From the NCBI RefSeq assembly GCF_900182935.1, contig NZ_FXUE01000001.1:1-64000 (forward strand): a stretch of 64,000 nt of DNA, in the 5' to 3' direction. Shown here one piece after another: positions 7,597 through 17,250 of the stretch. The position numbers and the translations under genes are program-made. This DNA is from Fibrobacter sp. UWB10 (GTDB taxonomy: Bacteria; Fibrobacterota; Fibrobacteria; Fibrobacterales; Fibrobacteraceae). Every line of letters begins with the position of its first letter. Positions within the stretch are counted from its first letter, which is position 1. Below the pieces are notes generated by a model. That model was given only the letters and a program-made list of their open reading frames with translations, was not told the origin of the DNA and made no database searches.

Positions 7597-9958
7597 TTAT
7601 TCCCACATTGTATTTACGAGCATGGAATCCTTTCGAAAGAGGATTTCTATTGTTCCCTTTTCTGCCGTATTCAAATACGGAATCTTGAGAGAATCAAGCC
7701 TTTGAATTACCTGCTTGCTCGGATGGCGGAACCGGTTCTTGCGCCCGCTCGAAATAAGGGCTAGCTTTGGTTCCACCTGATTCAAGAACTTGCGACTGCT
7801 TGATGTTTTTGATCCGTGATGTCCGAGCTTGAGCACATCGCTTTTCAGGTACGCATCGGTTTTCATGATTTCTTTTTCGCCTTGCACCGTCAAGTCGCCC
7901 GTCAGCAAAGCGGAATGCCCGAGTCCCTTTGCCCGAAACGCAATACTTTGTGTATTCGCATCGACACAACGCTTGGTATCTGGATGGAGCACCTTGATTT
8001 CAAAGAAGTTTTCTTTGTACAAGATTCCGCGAGAAATGTCGCGAATTAGAATTCCCCGCCGGTAGGCTTCAGAAACCACCCGTTGCCAGTTTTCTTTTTC
8101 ATCGATTCTTGCGCATTCCGTTATCCAGAGTTCCTTGACCGGAAACATCTTGATGATTGATTCTGCGCCGCCGAAATGGTCTTGGTCTGCATGCGTGATG
8201 ACTAAAGCATCTAGCTTGGAAGCCCCGATATGGTGCAGGTACGGAACGATGATATCTTTCCCGGAATCTTGCCGTTTGATATCGCCCGCATCCACCAGAA
8301 TATGCGAGCCCGAAGGTGTCGTGAGCAAAAGGCTATCGCCCTGCCCGATATCGATGGCCGTCAGTTTCCAGCTCGGTTTTAGAATAGCATAGTATCCTTT
8401 GTATGCGAAAACGATTGCAAAAAGGAGCATGCAACAAAGCGAAAACCGCCTAGCGACTCGGTTCTTGCTTGCAACAGGAACCAAGACTATCAACGCCCCG
8501 CACAAAAGCAATATGGAGGGGTCAAACGGCCCAACAGTCACAGAGGCCTGCGAAGAATCCGACAGCAAGCGCGTCAAGAGCGATGCCAGCCGTAAAAAGA
8601 ATCGCGCCGCATAACAAAAATGTTCCCGCAGTAAATCAATCGGCGAGAGCAACGCAAAAAGTCCCGCCTGCATGCCCATCGAAATCGCAGGCACCACCAC
8701 AATATTGCCAAGCCACGCAAACGGAGAAAGCGTCTTGAAATGGTGAATCAAAAATGGAGCCGTCGAAAGTGTGGCGCACAGAGTCACGTAAGTCGGCTCC
8801 ACCACAAATGCCTGCAAGCGGGCCCACCACTTATTCTTACGAAGTTCATCGGGCAATTTCTTAAGCGGATTCCAAGAGCCGCCCATCAGAATGCCCATGG
8901 TCGCCGCCACCGACAGCTGGAAACCAGGATTCCAGATAACAGAAGGCTCCGGAATCATAATAAAAAGGAGAGCGACCCCCAGGCTATTCAATGTATTCGC
9001 AGTCCTTTGGAACAATGCGCCGACCTGCGGCACGGCGAACATGAGCACCGCCCGCCTTACGGCGGGCGATCCGCCGGTCACAGGAATGTACAAGAACAAA
9101 AGCGCAATCGCCAAAATGCGCACCACTCGATGCGGAAGCCCAGTTGCCTTCAAGAAAATCATCAGCATGCCCGCCAAGAGCACCACATGAAAACCACTTA
9201 TCGCTAAAACATGCACAAGCCCCGAGCGCTGAAAATCACTGCGCAAAGCATCGGGAATGCCCCCGCGGTCCCCCGCCAAAAGCCCAAGCAACAAGCCTGT
9301 TTCAGACGGATCCAGATAATCGCTAAACCTCGACGCAATCCACTTGCGAAAATGATAAAAACTGCGTTCCGGCACCCAAGTTTCACTGAAAACGGTCCAA
9401 TGGACAAATTTTCCGTACGCCAAGAGTCCTTGCGACTTAAGCCACCCTTTGGTATCGAATGCCCCCGGCACTGTAGGCGGTAAAACCGGGTAATACGAAG
9501 CCTCGTAACACAGAGAATCGCCTGGCATGGGGTACTCGGGCAACGAGCGTTTTTCAGTCAGTCGAACACGATAAGGCTCAAGAGACTCGCCCGCCATCGT
9601 CTGAGTCGTACGAATCACGATAGCCATTCCACTTTTTTTGGATTGCGCCGTCTCAACAATCCCGCAAGCCGTGGTCAAAGCACCTGCCGCAGGCGAATTC
9701 TTTTCTTGTTGACTCACCGAAAACTCATGAGCCACAATCGCCACCACTATGCTAATCAAGACCACCCATTGGAGCGACCTTTTAAAAACATGCGTCACGA
9801 GCCCTAAAATAGGCCATAAAAAGCAGGCATACATCGGTTCGTCTATTCCTGCAAAAATAATCGTGATGACAATCGCGCTCAACAACGCGGGTTTTCCCAT
9901 GAGCGGGGTGAGTAAGTTTTGCAAATCGGTCAGAATTTTATTTTTTTTGCTAGATTTC
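7597..9958 (-). CDS. comEC: ComEC/Rec2-family DNA-uptake channel protein
   Basis: A protein of about 787 residues (start codon 9958-9960). ComEC forms the inner-membrane channel for single-stranded DNA during natural transformation. Several N-terminal membrane segments are followed by the competence domain with its hallmark HVLAISGFHVVLLAG, further membrane segments, and a C-terminal metallo-beta-lactamase domain with THADQDHFGG (about 586-595) and LGHHGSK. Both halves and the N-terminal OB-like part are present, so the protein looks complete. No other competence gene is nearby. It ends exactly where the convergent gene at 6889-7596 ends, with no spacer. Confidence 0.93.
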
Positions 9959-10027
9959 ATTGTTATAAAGCCCTTAAAAGAGTCCTATCCTATACACGCT
10001 TTTTTTGGGGCAATGGAACCTGTTTTT

Positions 10028-11302
10028 ATGAAAAATTTTTGTAAAAAATTTCGTGCATTATTATTTTTAGGCTTAGCGCTTCTCGTTGCCGGCTGTGGAG
10101 ATGACTCTTCACAGGAATTTATCCTTTACCCGGATAGCGGACTTGCCTTTGGCCTTCACCCCAATGACTATGCCCGCAACGATTCTTCGGCCGCAAACCT
10201 TGCCCATGGTATCACGCTGACGGTTCATCCCAAGGCAACTTACCAGCTATCGTTTGACATAGACCCCAATTTTGAAGCACCCAAGCTCCAGCTTTTTAGA
10301 ATTTACACCACCGATGACGGCGAAGAACTGCACGCCAAAATGGTCCGCACGCTAGACCCTGATATCCAAAATGGTCGATACGTCTACAGTTTTGTCTGCG
10401 AAGAACGCGAAAGCACTCTGTGGGCAACCTCTTTAATTCTGGACAAGACATTCTATCCGGGCCGCGTTTCAAACATTCTTTTCACCGGCGACGGCGCCTA
10501 TTCTGACCATTTTTCAATCAACTTGATTTTGGTCGGCAATATTGAAGAAGACCTTGAAGACTATTCCGTTGACGAACTCGCCTCGAATCTACTCGCCGAA
10601 TACCGCAAACATTACTCCTCGGTAACCATCGACACATTGTACATCAATCGCGCCGAATCCCACCCGAAATTGGGTAAAAAATACCCGGCAAACGCACCAT
10701 GGATTGCAGGGCGTTCTTCGGATGATGTGATGCTTTCTGAATTAGGCGGTTGGCCAGGAATCGAATACGCCTTAGACATCACTTTAGTTCATTTTATCGA
10801 CAACGAAGGCATTTTGGGCTATTCGAACCTGTTCAGTGCAAATCTTGGCTCGGGAGTCGGAAGCACGGTCGTTCTCGGCACACACATCAAGACTCTTATT
10901 GGCGAAGAAAAAATCGATATGCGAGGAATTATCGAAACTGCTCTACACGAAACAGGGCACTTCTTTGGGCTCCGCCACACGACTGCAACTCAGGCAGACA
11001 TTGAAAATATCTTCATGGGCTACGATTTTGGCGATTATTCAAACATCGATGACGGACTTGATGACACGCCCTCTTGCATTGGCGAGGCAACCGTAAACCT
11101 CATGAAACTTCAAAAATCGGACATTCAATACAGACATTTAATGCCCCGTATCCGAATTTCCGCAGGCTCTTCGTTCGAGGTCGAAGATTGCCCGGATGCA
11201 AGCAACTACATGTTCCCCGTTACCGTAGACAATGTAGACCTCCAGTTTAGCGAACAGCAACTTGACATTATCCGCCGTAACTTGATGATTTTCCCCCACT
11301 GA
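10028..11302 (+). CDS. Metzincin-like zinc metalloprotease lipoprotein
   Basis: A 424-residue lipoprotein: signal peptide with lipobox LLVAGC near residue 25, then a beta-rich N-terminal half. The zinc motif HETGHFFGLRH (H307, E308, H311, H317) is the extended metzincin signature HExxHxxGxxH. A following DDTPSC segment and a NYMFPVTVD candidate Met-turn recall the M43 (pappalysin/cytophagalysin) family, so extracellular protein cleavage is the likely role. The start is the ATG that begins the signal peptide; the open frame runs further upstream inside comEC, but that part is antisense to a real gene. It is followed 5 nt later by the DUF4416 gene, perhaps in one operon. Family placement within metzincins is inference. 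Confidence 0.8.
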   Translation: MKNFCKKFRALLFLGLALLVAGCGDDSSQEFILYPDSGLAFGLHPNDYARNDSSAANLAHGITLTVHPKATYQLSFDIDPNFEAPKLQLFRIYTTDDGEELHAKMVRTLDPDIQNGRYVYSFVCEERESTLWATSLILDKTFYPGRVSNILFTGDGAYSDHFSINLILVGNIEEDLEDYSVDELASNLLAEYRKHYSSVTIDTLYINRAESHPKLGKKYPANAPWIAGRSSDDVMLSELGGWPGIEYALDITLVHFIDNEGILGYSNLFSANLGSGVGSTVVLGTHIKTLIGEEKIDMRGIIETALHETGHFFGLRHTTATQADIENIFMGYDFGDYSNIDDGLDDTPSCIGEATVNLMKLQKSDIQYRHLMPRIRISAGSSFEVEDCPDASNYMFPVTVDNVDLQFSEQQLDIIRRNLMIFPH

Positions 11303-11307
11303 TTTTT

Positions 11308-11874
11308 ATGAAAGCATCGCAATTTTCTGAAAACGCACAACTTTTAGCATTTGTCTTGCAACCCGGTGCCGAATGGCTCCCCGAGGTTATTGACGCCTTG
11401 GAACGGACATGGGGAAAAATCCGCCACAAAGGGAAACTTTTTGCTTTCGACAAAACGCCTTATTACACCCCCGAAATGGGCGAAGGCCTGTACCGCGGCG
11501 TACTTTCGTTCGAATGTACGATTCCGCCTGAAACGATAGCCCTCGAAAAGGAACGTAGCAACGCCTTGGAACTCACCATGGCGCAAGCGTCGGATCCCAA
11601 CGCCCGCAGAGTAAATATTGACATCGGCTACATGGACTTGGACAAGGTCGTGCTCCCGAGCTACAAGCGAGGGCCCTTCAAACTTTACGCCGGCAACGGC
11701 GTGTGGCTCGACATGCTCTTGACGTACGCGAAAGGACAATTCCACCCAACGGCATGGGCTTTCGAAGACTTCAAGCGCAATCCCTACCAGCATGACTTAC
11801 AGCTTATTCGCGAGCGCTACAAGAAGGCCGGCAGCGGGAAAGATTCTTCTAACGAAACGGCGGTTAGGCTTTGA
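11308..11874 (+). CDS. DUF4416 family protein
   Basis: A 188-residue cytoplasmic protein that matches the DUF4416 family by its overall pattern: an N-terminal LLAFVLQPGAEWLPEVIDALE segment, FDKTPYYTPEMGEGLYRGVLSF, a central RRVNIDIGYMDLDKVVLPSYKRGPFKLY, and a C-terminal TAWAFEDFKRNPYQHDLQLIRERYK. The family is sometimes labelled GTP-binding, but no P-loop is visible here. The role is unknown. Its TGA overlaps the TTG start of the next gene by 3 nt, which suggests translational coupling. Confidence 0.8.
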   Translation: MKASQFSENAQLLAFVLQPGAEWLPEVIDALERTWGKIRHKGKLFAFDKTPYYTPEMGEGLYRGVLSFECTIPPETIALEKERSNALELTMAQASDPNARRVNIDIGYMDLDKVVLPSYKRGPFKLYAGNGVWLDMLLTYAKGQFHPTAWAFEDFKRNPYQHDLQLIRERYKKAGSGKDSSNETAVRL

Positions 11875-12857
11875 AAAATCTGATCTCGATTGTCGTAGGC
11901 GTCATCGTCTTGCTTATTGGTGTCCGCTGGTTCATGCAACAGTCGGCGGCCAAAGAAGCTTTCGATAAGCACGAAGCGTTAATCGCCGAGACAAACGAAT
12001 GCCTTGAAATGGCCGAATGGAACTGCGCCGAAAAGAATGTGCGCACGCTCCTCAAAGAAACGCCTGATGACCAAAATTTGCAACTGCACTTAGCAGGAAT
12101 CCTTTTCGAGCAAGAACGCTACGAAGACTGCATCGCCTACGCTCAGTCGCGCAATTTTAAGCATGAAGACCTGGATTTCCTTAAGCAGAAATCTGAATCG
12201 CTGATGCGAGAAATGGCCGAATTGCAGTTGGAACGATCTATGCATTTCCGCGTGGAATTCGAAGGTCGCCCTTCCCGCAGCGATGTAATGGAAGCGCTCT
12301 CGGTTCTTGAAGTGGCCTACGATTCGCTTTGCAGGCTATTCGATTTCCACCCCGAAAACAAAATGCACTTGGTTCTTTACGAATCGTCGCAATACCAAGG
12401 AATCGGGCCGCGCCCAGAATGGGTGGGGGCCGTATTCGACGGCAAATTACGCATTCCGGTGAACGTGATGGCCTACCGTGAAATTTACCGCCCGATGTTC
12501 TTCCACGAGTTGACGCACGCGTTTGTACGCGCCATGACGCGCCATCATGTACCGCTGTGGGTCAACGAGGGCATTGCCCAAGTGATTGATGCATCTCGCA
12601 CGGGCATGGCAAGGCCCGAAGGCGGCGCCCCCAGTATCGAAGCACTTACGACGCCGTTCGTGAACGAAAACAACACTTCGGCGGCAGTCAAACTCTACTG
12701 GTATTCGCAGGCCATGGTCGAACGACTTTTAGCACGCAACGCAAGCCTTGTACACTTTAGAGATTATATTCAAAACATGCGGCAATTGGGCGACGAAGAA
12801 GCCCTCCAGAAATTCTATGGCGTAACAACGCAACAGTTGCTCGACGAAGTAAGGTAA
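11871..12857 (+). CDS. Membrane-anchored HExxH peptidase (peptidase MA-like)
   Basis: A 328-residue protein with an N-terminal transmembrane anchor (residues 4-18), a helical repeat-like region (about 30-110) and a C-terminal gluzincin-like domain. The zinc ligands are H212-E213-x-x-H216 (FFHELTHAF) with E233 in VNEGIAQV, the arrangement of the peptidase-MA-like family. The catalytic domain should face the periplasm. The start is a TTG at 11871 that overlaps the TGA of the DUF4416 gene; the next internal Met would cut the membrane segment. Substrate unknown. The asparaginase gene follows after 19 nt. Confidence 0.75.
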   Translation: MKNLISIVVGVIVLLIGVRWFMQQSAAKEAFDKHEALIAETNECLEMAEWNCAEKNVRTLLKETPDDQNLQLHLAGILFEQERYEDCIAYAQSRNFKHEDLDFLKQKSESLMREMAELQLERSMHFRVEFEGRPSRSDVMEALSVLEVAYDSLCRLFDFHPENKMHLVLYESSQYQGIGPRPEWVGAVFDGKLRIPVNVMAYREIYRPMFFHELTHAFVRAMTRHHVPLWVNEGIAQVIDASRTGMARPEGGAPSIEALTTPFVNENNTSAAVKLYWYSQAMVERLLARNASLVHFRDYIQNMRQLGDEEALQKFYGVTTQQLLDEVR

Positions 12858-12876
12858 TTTTGGCAGCGGAGTTCTT

Positions 12877-13827
12877 ATGGCAAATCGCAAAAAACACATC
12901 GTGATTCTTGCAACCGGCGGCACCATCGCAGGCGTCGGTGAACCCGGCAAAAATACGGGCTACGTGTCCGGGCAAATCTCTGCCGAAGACCTAGTCAAAT
13001 CCGTGCCCGAGCTTTCGGACTACGCCGAAATTACAACCGAGCAGATTTGCAACGTAAATTCCGACGACATCACGGACAAGCTCTGGATTAAGCTTTCAAA
13101 CCGCATCACGGAACTGCAAGAAGACGAATCTGTCGATGGAATCGTCGTGACTCACGGCACCGACACCATGGACGAAACCGCCTACTTTATCAGTCTGACT
13201 GTCAAGTGCGAAAAAGCCGTCATTGTAACCGGATCCATGAAGCCCGCCACCGCCAAAAATCCAGATGGTCCCGAAAACTTACTCGGTGCCGTTCGTGCCG
13301 CCGCAGGCTTTGCCGTCGATGACGACCCTCCGGCAAATTTAGTGTGGGTGTATTTTGCTGGCGAACTCTTTGATGCACGCAATGTGCAAAAATGCTCTGC
13401 CTCGGCGATTAATGCCATGGGCGTCAACGCTCCCGGCGAAGGCTCCAATTGGAATGCCCTCAAGGAACAGAACTTCTTTGATGTTTCCAAGTTCGAAAGC
13501 CTCCCCCGCGTCAATGTAGTCTACTTTACCGTAGACGCGAATCCGAAAATTCTGGAATACGCCGCCTGCGTTTCCGACGGCCTCGTGATTGCAGGCGCAG
13601 GCTCGGGTGAATTCAGCCTTGCGTGGGCGAAAGTCCTTGAAAACATCGACATTCCGGTCGTCATTGCAAGCCGCACTCATCACGGACTTGTGACTCTGAA
13701 CAAGTCACTTGCGCCCGGCCGCATTTGCGCCGGTCGCCTCGCCCCGCAAAAGGCAGCAGTCCTCCTGAAACTCGTGCTCACGCAAACTAGCCGCACCGAC
13801 GATATCAAGCGCGTTTTCGCCCTATAA
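12877..13827 (+). CDS. ansB: L-asparaginase, type II-like, without signal peptide
   Basis: A 316-residue asparaginase that hydrolyses asparagine to aspartate and ammonia. The first catalytic Thr lies in ATGGTIAG (near residue 15) and the second in VVTHGTDTMDETAYF, with ASRTHHG further on. The sequence resembles the periplasmic type II enzymes, yet it starts directly with MANRKKHIVILATGG and has no signal peptide, so a cytoplasmic enzyme is expected and the symbol is tentative. A GGAG SD precedes the ATG. It ends the run that starts at 10028. Confidence 0.9.
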   Translation: MANRKKHIVILATGGTIAGVGEPGKNTGYVSGQISAEDLVKSVPELSDYAEITTEQICNVNSDDITDKLWIKLSNRITELQEDESVDGIVVTHGTDTMDETAYFISLTVKCEKAVIVTGSMKPATAKNPDGPENLLGAVRAAAGFAVDDDPPANLVWVYFAGELFDARNVQKCSASAINAMGVNAPGEGSNWNALKEQNFFDVSKFESLPRVNVVYFTVDANPKILEYAACVSDGLVIAGAGSGEFSLAWAKVLENIDIPVVIASRTHHGLVTLNKSLAPGRICAGRLAPQKAAVLLKLVLTQTSRTDDIKRVFAL

Positions 13828-13835
13828 AAGACCAT

Positions 13836-13866
13836 AAAAAAGACGCGGTTTTACCCGCGCCTTTTT
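13836..13866. terminator. Bidirectional terminator
   Basis: AAAAAG-a-CGCGG and CCGCG-c-CTTTTT pair with one mismatch around a TTTTAC loop. It separates convergent asparaginase and fabV genes. Confidence 0.88.
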
Positions 13867-13889
13867 AGCTTCACAACATAAAACACGAA

Positions 13890-15095
13890 TTAAATCGTCT
13901 CGACGCTCTTCACGTCGGCGCTGTAATCTACGCCTTCGATGTCAAAACCATTGGTTGCCAAGAAGTCGTGACGGTAGCCTTCCAAGTCGCCCACCTGAGC
14001 AAGATTTTCCTGCGTGATGGTCGCCATGCGCTTGTTCACTTCTTCTTGCACCTTCGGGTCCAATTCCCAATCGTCAATACGAATCAGGTGGTTTTCATCC
14101 GTCGGAACAGCACTACCCGTATAAAGACGTTCGTTCATCAAGCGTTCCATCTGTTCAATGCAACCTTCGTGACTACCCTGTTCCTTCATCACCTTAAAGA
14201 GCACCGAAAGGTACAGCGGGATAATAGGAATCACGGCACTAGAGCGCGTGACCAAGCCCTTATTCACCGACACATAGGCTTCGCCCTTTAATTCCTTCTG
14301 AAGTTCTGCGTCAAGTTCCCTAGCAGTTGCTTCCAAGTGCTTCTTGGCGCCACCAATCGTACCGTCGCGGTAAATCGCATGCGACAAAGCCGGGCCAATG
14401 TAAGAATAGGCAACCGTCTTTACACCTTCGGCAAGCACGCCAGCAGCCTTAAGCTGACGAATCCAAAGAGCCCAATCTTCGCCACCCATCACCTTCACGG
14501 TGTTTGCCATTTCTTCTTCGTTGGCGGGCTCTGCGCTAATTGTGCTGATTTTACCGGTCATGCAGTCAATCGTTGCACCCGAGAAGGTTTCGCCAATCGG
14601 CTTCAACACGCTACGATAAAGCGTTCCGTTGTCCGGATCCACGCGCACGCTCGATGCCACGCTATATACCAACAAATCGACCTTACGACCCATCTTGTTC
14701 AACGTATCAATCACGTTCTTGCGCATTTCATGGGAGAATGCATCGCCATTAAACGTTACCGCTTCGAGGCCTGCTTCATGAGCGAACTTGTCAAAAGCCA
14801 TGTTGTTATACCAGCCAGGTGTACCCGATTTCTGGCGAGGTTCATCAGTACCTTCTTTTTCAAACGACACGCCGATTGTTGCTGCACCAAATTCAAAGGC
14901 TGCAGAAATTCGGCTAGCAAGTCCATAACCTGTCGAGCAACCAAGCACAAGAACCGTTTCCGGAGCATCTTTCAGGGTTCCGCGTTCAGCGCGCTTCTTT
15001 TGTACGTATTCAATTTGGCGCTTCACATCCATGGCGCAACCCTGAGGGTGGGCATTCACGCACATATTGCTGCGGATCATCGGTTCAATTACCAT
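13890..15095 (-). CDS. fabV: Trans-2-enoyl-ACP/CoA reductase FabV
   Basis: A 401-residue NADH-dependent enoyl reductase that completes fatty-acid elongation. It shows the FabV-specific N-terminus (GCAMDVKRQIEYV), the nucleotide site VLVLGCSTGYGLASRIS, and the Y-x8-K active site in AIYRDGTIGGAKKHLE, which distinguishes FabV from FabI (Y-x6-K). FabV enzymes are insensitive to triclosan. The ATG has an AGAGGTG SD. A TACATT hexamer about 40 nt upstream may be its -10. It is a single-gene unit. Confidence 0.94.
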   Translation of the reverse strand: MVIEPMIRSNMCVNAHPQGCAMDVKRQIEYVQKKRAERGTLKDAPETVLVLGCSTGYGLASRISAAFEFGAATIGVSFEKEGTDEPRQKSGTPGWYNNMAFDKFAHEAGLEAVTFNGDAFSHEMRKNVIDTLNKMGRKVDLLVYSVASSVRVDPDNGTLYRSVLKPIGETFSGATIDCMTGKISTISAEPANEEEMANTVKVMGGEDWALWIRQLKAAGVLAEGVKTVAYSYIGPALSHAIYRDGTIGGAKKHLEATARELDAELQKELKGEAYVSVNKGLVTRSSAVIPIIPLYLSVLFKVMKEQGSHEGCIEQMERLMNERLYTGSAVPTDENHLIRIDDWELDPKVQEEVNKRMATITQENLAQVGDLEGYRHDFLATNGFDIEGVDYSADVKSVETI

Positions 15096-15352
15096 CTTTA
15101 CACCTCTTTCTTAACTATTTGTTTACAAACCGCGCCAAATGTAGCAAAGAGAGGCCCTTTTTTGAACCCTTTTGGAGCCTTCCCCGTCCTTTTTGTAAGG
15201 AAAAAGTAATTTTATAACCTTTTTGAAAGTTTGAGCCAAGCCATAAATAAAAGCTATAACTAAATATCACCATTTAAACAATATTCTTCGTTTTTCTTCA
15301 TTTTTAATTAGTCATTGTTCATTATTTAGCCCTAATTTGGGCAACCATTTTC

Positions 15353-15358
15353 TAAATT
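15353..15358 (+). promoter_or_regulatory. -10 hexamer predicting leaderless metX-metW
   Basis: TAAATT lies 7 nt before the ATG at 15366, in the context ATTTTCTAAATTT that also occurs before the gene at 30500. GCCC-TAATTT-GGGC just upstream (about 15329-15342) is a short inverted repeat of unknown meaning. No SAM-riboswitch-like structure was seen. Confidence 0.5.
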
Positions 15359-15365
15359 TATGCAT

Positions 15366-17168
15366 ATGAGTGAATTTTTGCATAAAAACAGCGTCGGCCC
15401 CGTAGTTCCCCAGACTTTCGAAAAAGATTATGGCGAACAGGGCTTCATGCTGGAGTGTGGTAAGACACTCCCGGCGCTGACTATCCGTTACGAAACGTAC
15501 GGAACACTGAACGCAGACAAGAGCAACGTAGTCTGGGTGTGTTCCCCGTTAACGGCCGATGCCCACGTAGCCGGATACTATACCGAAAACGACAAGAAAC
15601 CCGGTTGGTGGGACGCCTTGATTGGCCCCGGAAAACCGGTCGACACAGACAAATTCTTTGTCGTGTGCAGTAACATTTTGGGTGGTTGCAAAGGCACAAC
15701 TGGCCCCGCCTCCATTAACCCGCGCACCGGCAAGCCTTACGGCAGCACCTTCCCGATGATTACCATCGGCGACATGGTGAACGCCCAGCGTGAACTCGCC
15801 AAGGGACTCGGCATCGATCAGCTCTGCTGCGTAATCGGTGGTTCCATGGGTGGTTTCCAAGCCATGAAATGGGCCATTTACTACCCGGACCTTGTACGCC
15901 GTTGCATTGTGATTGCAAGCTCTCCGCGTTTCAGCAGTCAGGCCCTCGGTTTTGAAATCGTCGCCCGCGATGTGATTACTCAAGACCCGAACTTCAACGG
16001 TGGCGACTACTACGAATCCGCCCACCCCGATGTCGGCCTTTCGAACGCCCGCAAACTCGCCCACATTACCTATCTCAGCGCTGTGGGCATGGAACAAAAG
16101 TTCAAGCGCGCACAAGACCAGGAAAGCCGCAACCACGCAGTCACCTACAGCACGCCTTTCGATCTAAATCTTCCGCTCGAAAGCTACCTGCGTTATCAGG
16201 GTGCCAAATTCGTGGACCGCTTCGACGCCAACAGCTACCTGCACATTGCACACGCTACCGACAGTTTCGATCTCGAAACGGAATACGGTTCTTTAGAGGC
16301 CGCATTCAAAGACGTGAAGGCGGAATTCCTGAACGTGAATCTCAGCACCGACTGGCTTTTCCCGCCGCATGAATCACGCCGTATTACAAGCGCACTCTTG
16401 AATGCCGGCAAGGTCGTTACGAGCCTCGAACTCGACACGCAATTCGGTCACGACGGCTTCCTTATCGAAGTCGGCGACCTCGGAAAGGCCGTGGGCCGTT
16501 TCCTCGACAGCAAAATTATTCCGACCTCGACCGATACGCAGGTCATGCCGGTATTCCATGACACCGAAGACTTCGACTACATCGGAAGCCTCGTCAAGGA
16601 AAACAGCAAGGTGCTTGACCTCGGCTGCGGTAACGGCGAACTGCTCGACTTTTTGAACAAGAAAAAGCATGTTGAAGTTCTCGGCATCGAACGCAACTTC
16701 AAGAGCATCATGGATTGCCTTGAAAACGATGTGCCCGTGATCCAACGCGACCTCGACGAAAGTGGAATCAGCGACTTCAAAGACAATAGCTTCGACTATG
16801 CGATTATCAACCGCACCATTCAAGAAATCCGCGACCCGGTCGCCCTCTTGAACGAGCTCTTGCGTGTGGCCAAGCGCGCCATCGTGACCTTCCCGAATTT
16901 CGGCCACTGGACAACTCGCGGAAGCCTGATGCTGCGCGGTCGCATGCCGAAGTCCAAGGAATTGCCTTACGAATGGTATGACACGCCGAACATCCGTGTG
17001 CTCACGCTCAAAGATTTCTATACTCTTTGTGAAAAGGAAGGCCTGAAGGTCGAAACCATTCATTACCAGAACGAACACAAGTTCAGCAAGTTCCTGACGG
17101 CTATTGGCCTCACGACCTTCGGCGCTGAACACGTGATTGCTATGGTGAGCAAAAAGTCCCAAACGTAA
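15366..17168 (+). CDS. metXW: Fused homoserine O-acetyltransferase MetX and MetW-like methyltransferase
   Basis: A 600-residue two-domain protein. Residues 1-375 are an alpha/beta-hydrolase MetX, which acetylates homoserine for methionine synthesis: nucleophile Ser160 in GGSMGGFQAMKWA, Asp in STDWLFPP, His in FGHDGFL. Residues about 395-600 are a class I methyltransferase like MetW: VLDLGCGNGE (416-425), GIERNFKSI, DYAIINRTIQEI, TFPNFGHWTTRG, and ELPYEWYDTPNIR. In proteobacteria metX and metW are usually separate adjacent genes and MetW supports MetX activity; here they are one chain. Two in-frame ATGs exist (15360, 15366). The second is chosen because TAAATT lies 7 nt upstream and no SD is present. 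Confidence 0.92.
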   Translation: MSEFLHKNSVGPVVPQTFEKDYGEQGFMLECGKTLPALTIRYETYGTLNADKSNVVWVCSPLTADAHVAGYYTENDKKPGWWDALIGPGKPVDTDKFFVVCSNILGGCKGTTGPASINPRTGKPYGSTFPMITIGDMVNAQRELAKGLGIDQLCCVIGGSMGGFQAMKWAIYYPDLVRRCIVIASSPRFSSQALGFEIVARDVITQDPNFNGGDYYESAHPDVGLSNARKLAHITYLSAVGMEQKFKRAQDQESRNHAVTYSTPFDLNLPLESYLRYQGAKFVDRFDANSYLHIAHATDSFDLETEYGSLEAAFKDVKAEFLNVNLSTDWLFPPHESRRITSALLNAGKVVTSLELDTQFGHDGFLIEVGDLGKAVGRFLDSKIIPTSTDTQVMPVFHDTEDFDYIGSLVKENSKVLDLGCGNGELLDFLNKKKHVEVLGIERNFKSIMDCLENDVPVIQRDLDESGISDFKDNSFDYAIINRTIQEIRDPVALLNELLRVAKRAIVTFPNFGHWTTRGSLMLRGRMPKSKELPYEWYDTPNIRVLTLKDFYTLCEKEGLKVETIHYQNEHKFSKFLTAIGLTTFGAEHVIAMVSKKSQT

Positions 17169-17178
17169 AGTTTGGGAC
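17156..17178. terminator. Hairpin across the metX-metW stop codon
   Basis: GTCCCAAAC and GTTTGGGAC form a perfect 9-bp stem with the TAA in its loop. No T-run follows, so it is a weak terminator candidate or an mRNA-end stabiliser. Confidence 0.45.
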
Positions 17179-17215
17179 GATTGCGAGAGTGAGCAACGAA
17201 TGTGCGAACGGTCTT
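17178..17215. repeat. Dispersed intergenic repeat, partial copy C
   Basis: It carries CGATTGCGAGAG-n-GAG followed by a GCGAACGGTCTT end that resembles copies A (585-653) and B (39481 onward). It lies between metX-metW and yicC. Confidence 0.5.
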
Positions 17216-17250
17216 ATAAAGTGAGCAAGAAATAAATTTAGGGATTAATT

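Noticed and set aside
9749-10027. N-terminal extension of the metzincin lipoprotein frame
   Set aside because: The extension lies antisense to the start of comEC and would bury a clear lipoprotein signal peptide that begins at 10028.
15200-15360. Possible SAM or homoserine riboswitch ahead of metX-metW
   Set aside because: No set of conserved stems or SAM-I/II signature sequences is visible, and the predicted start site lies at the start codon.
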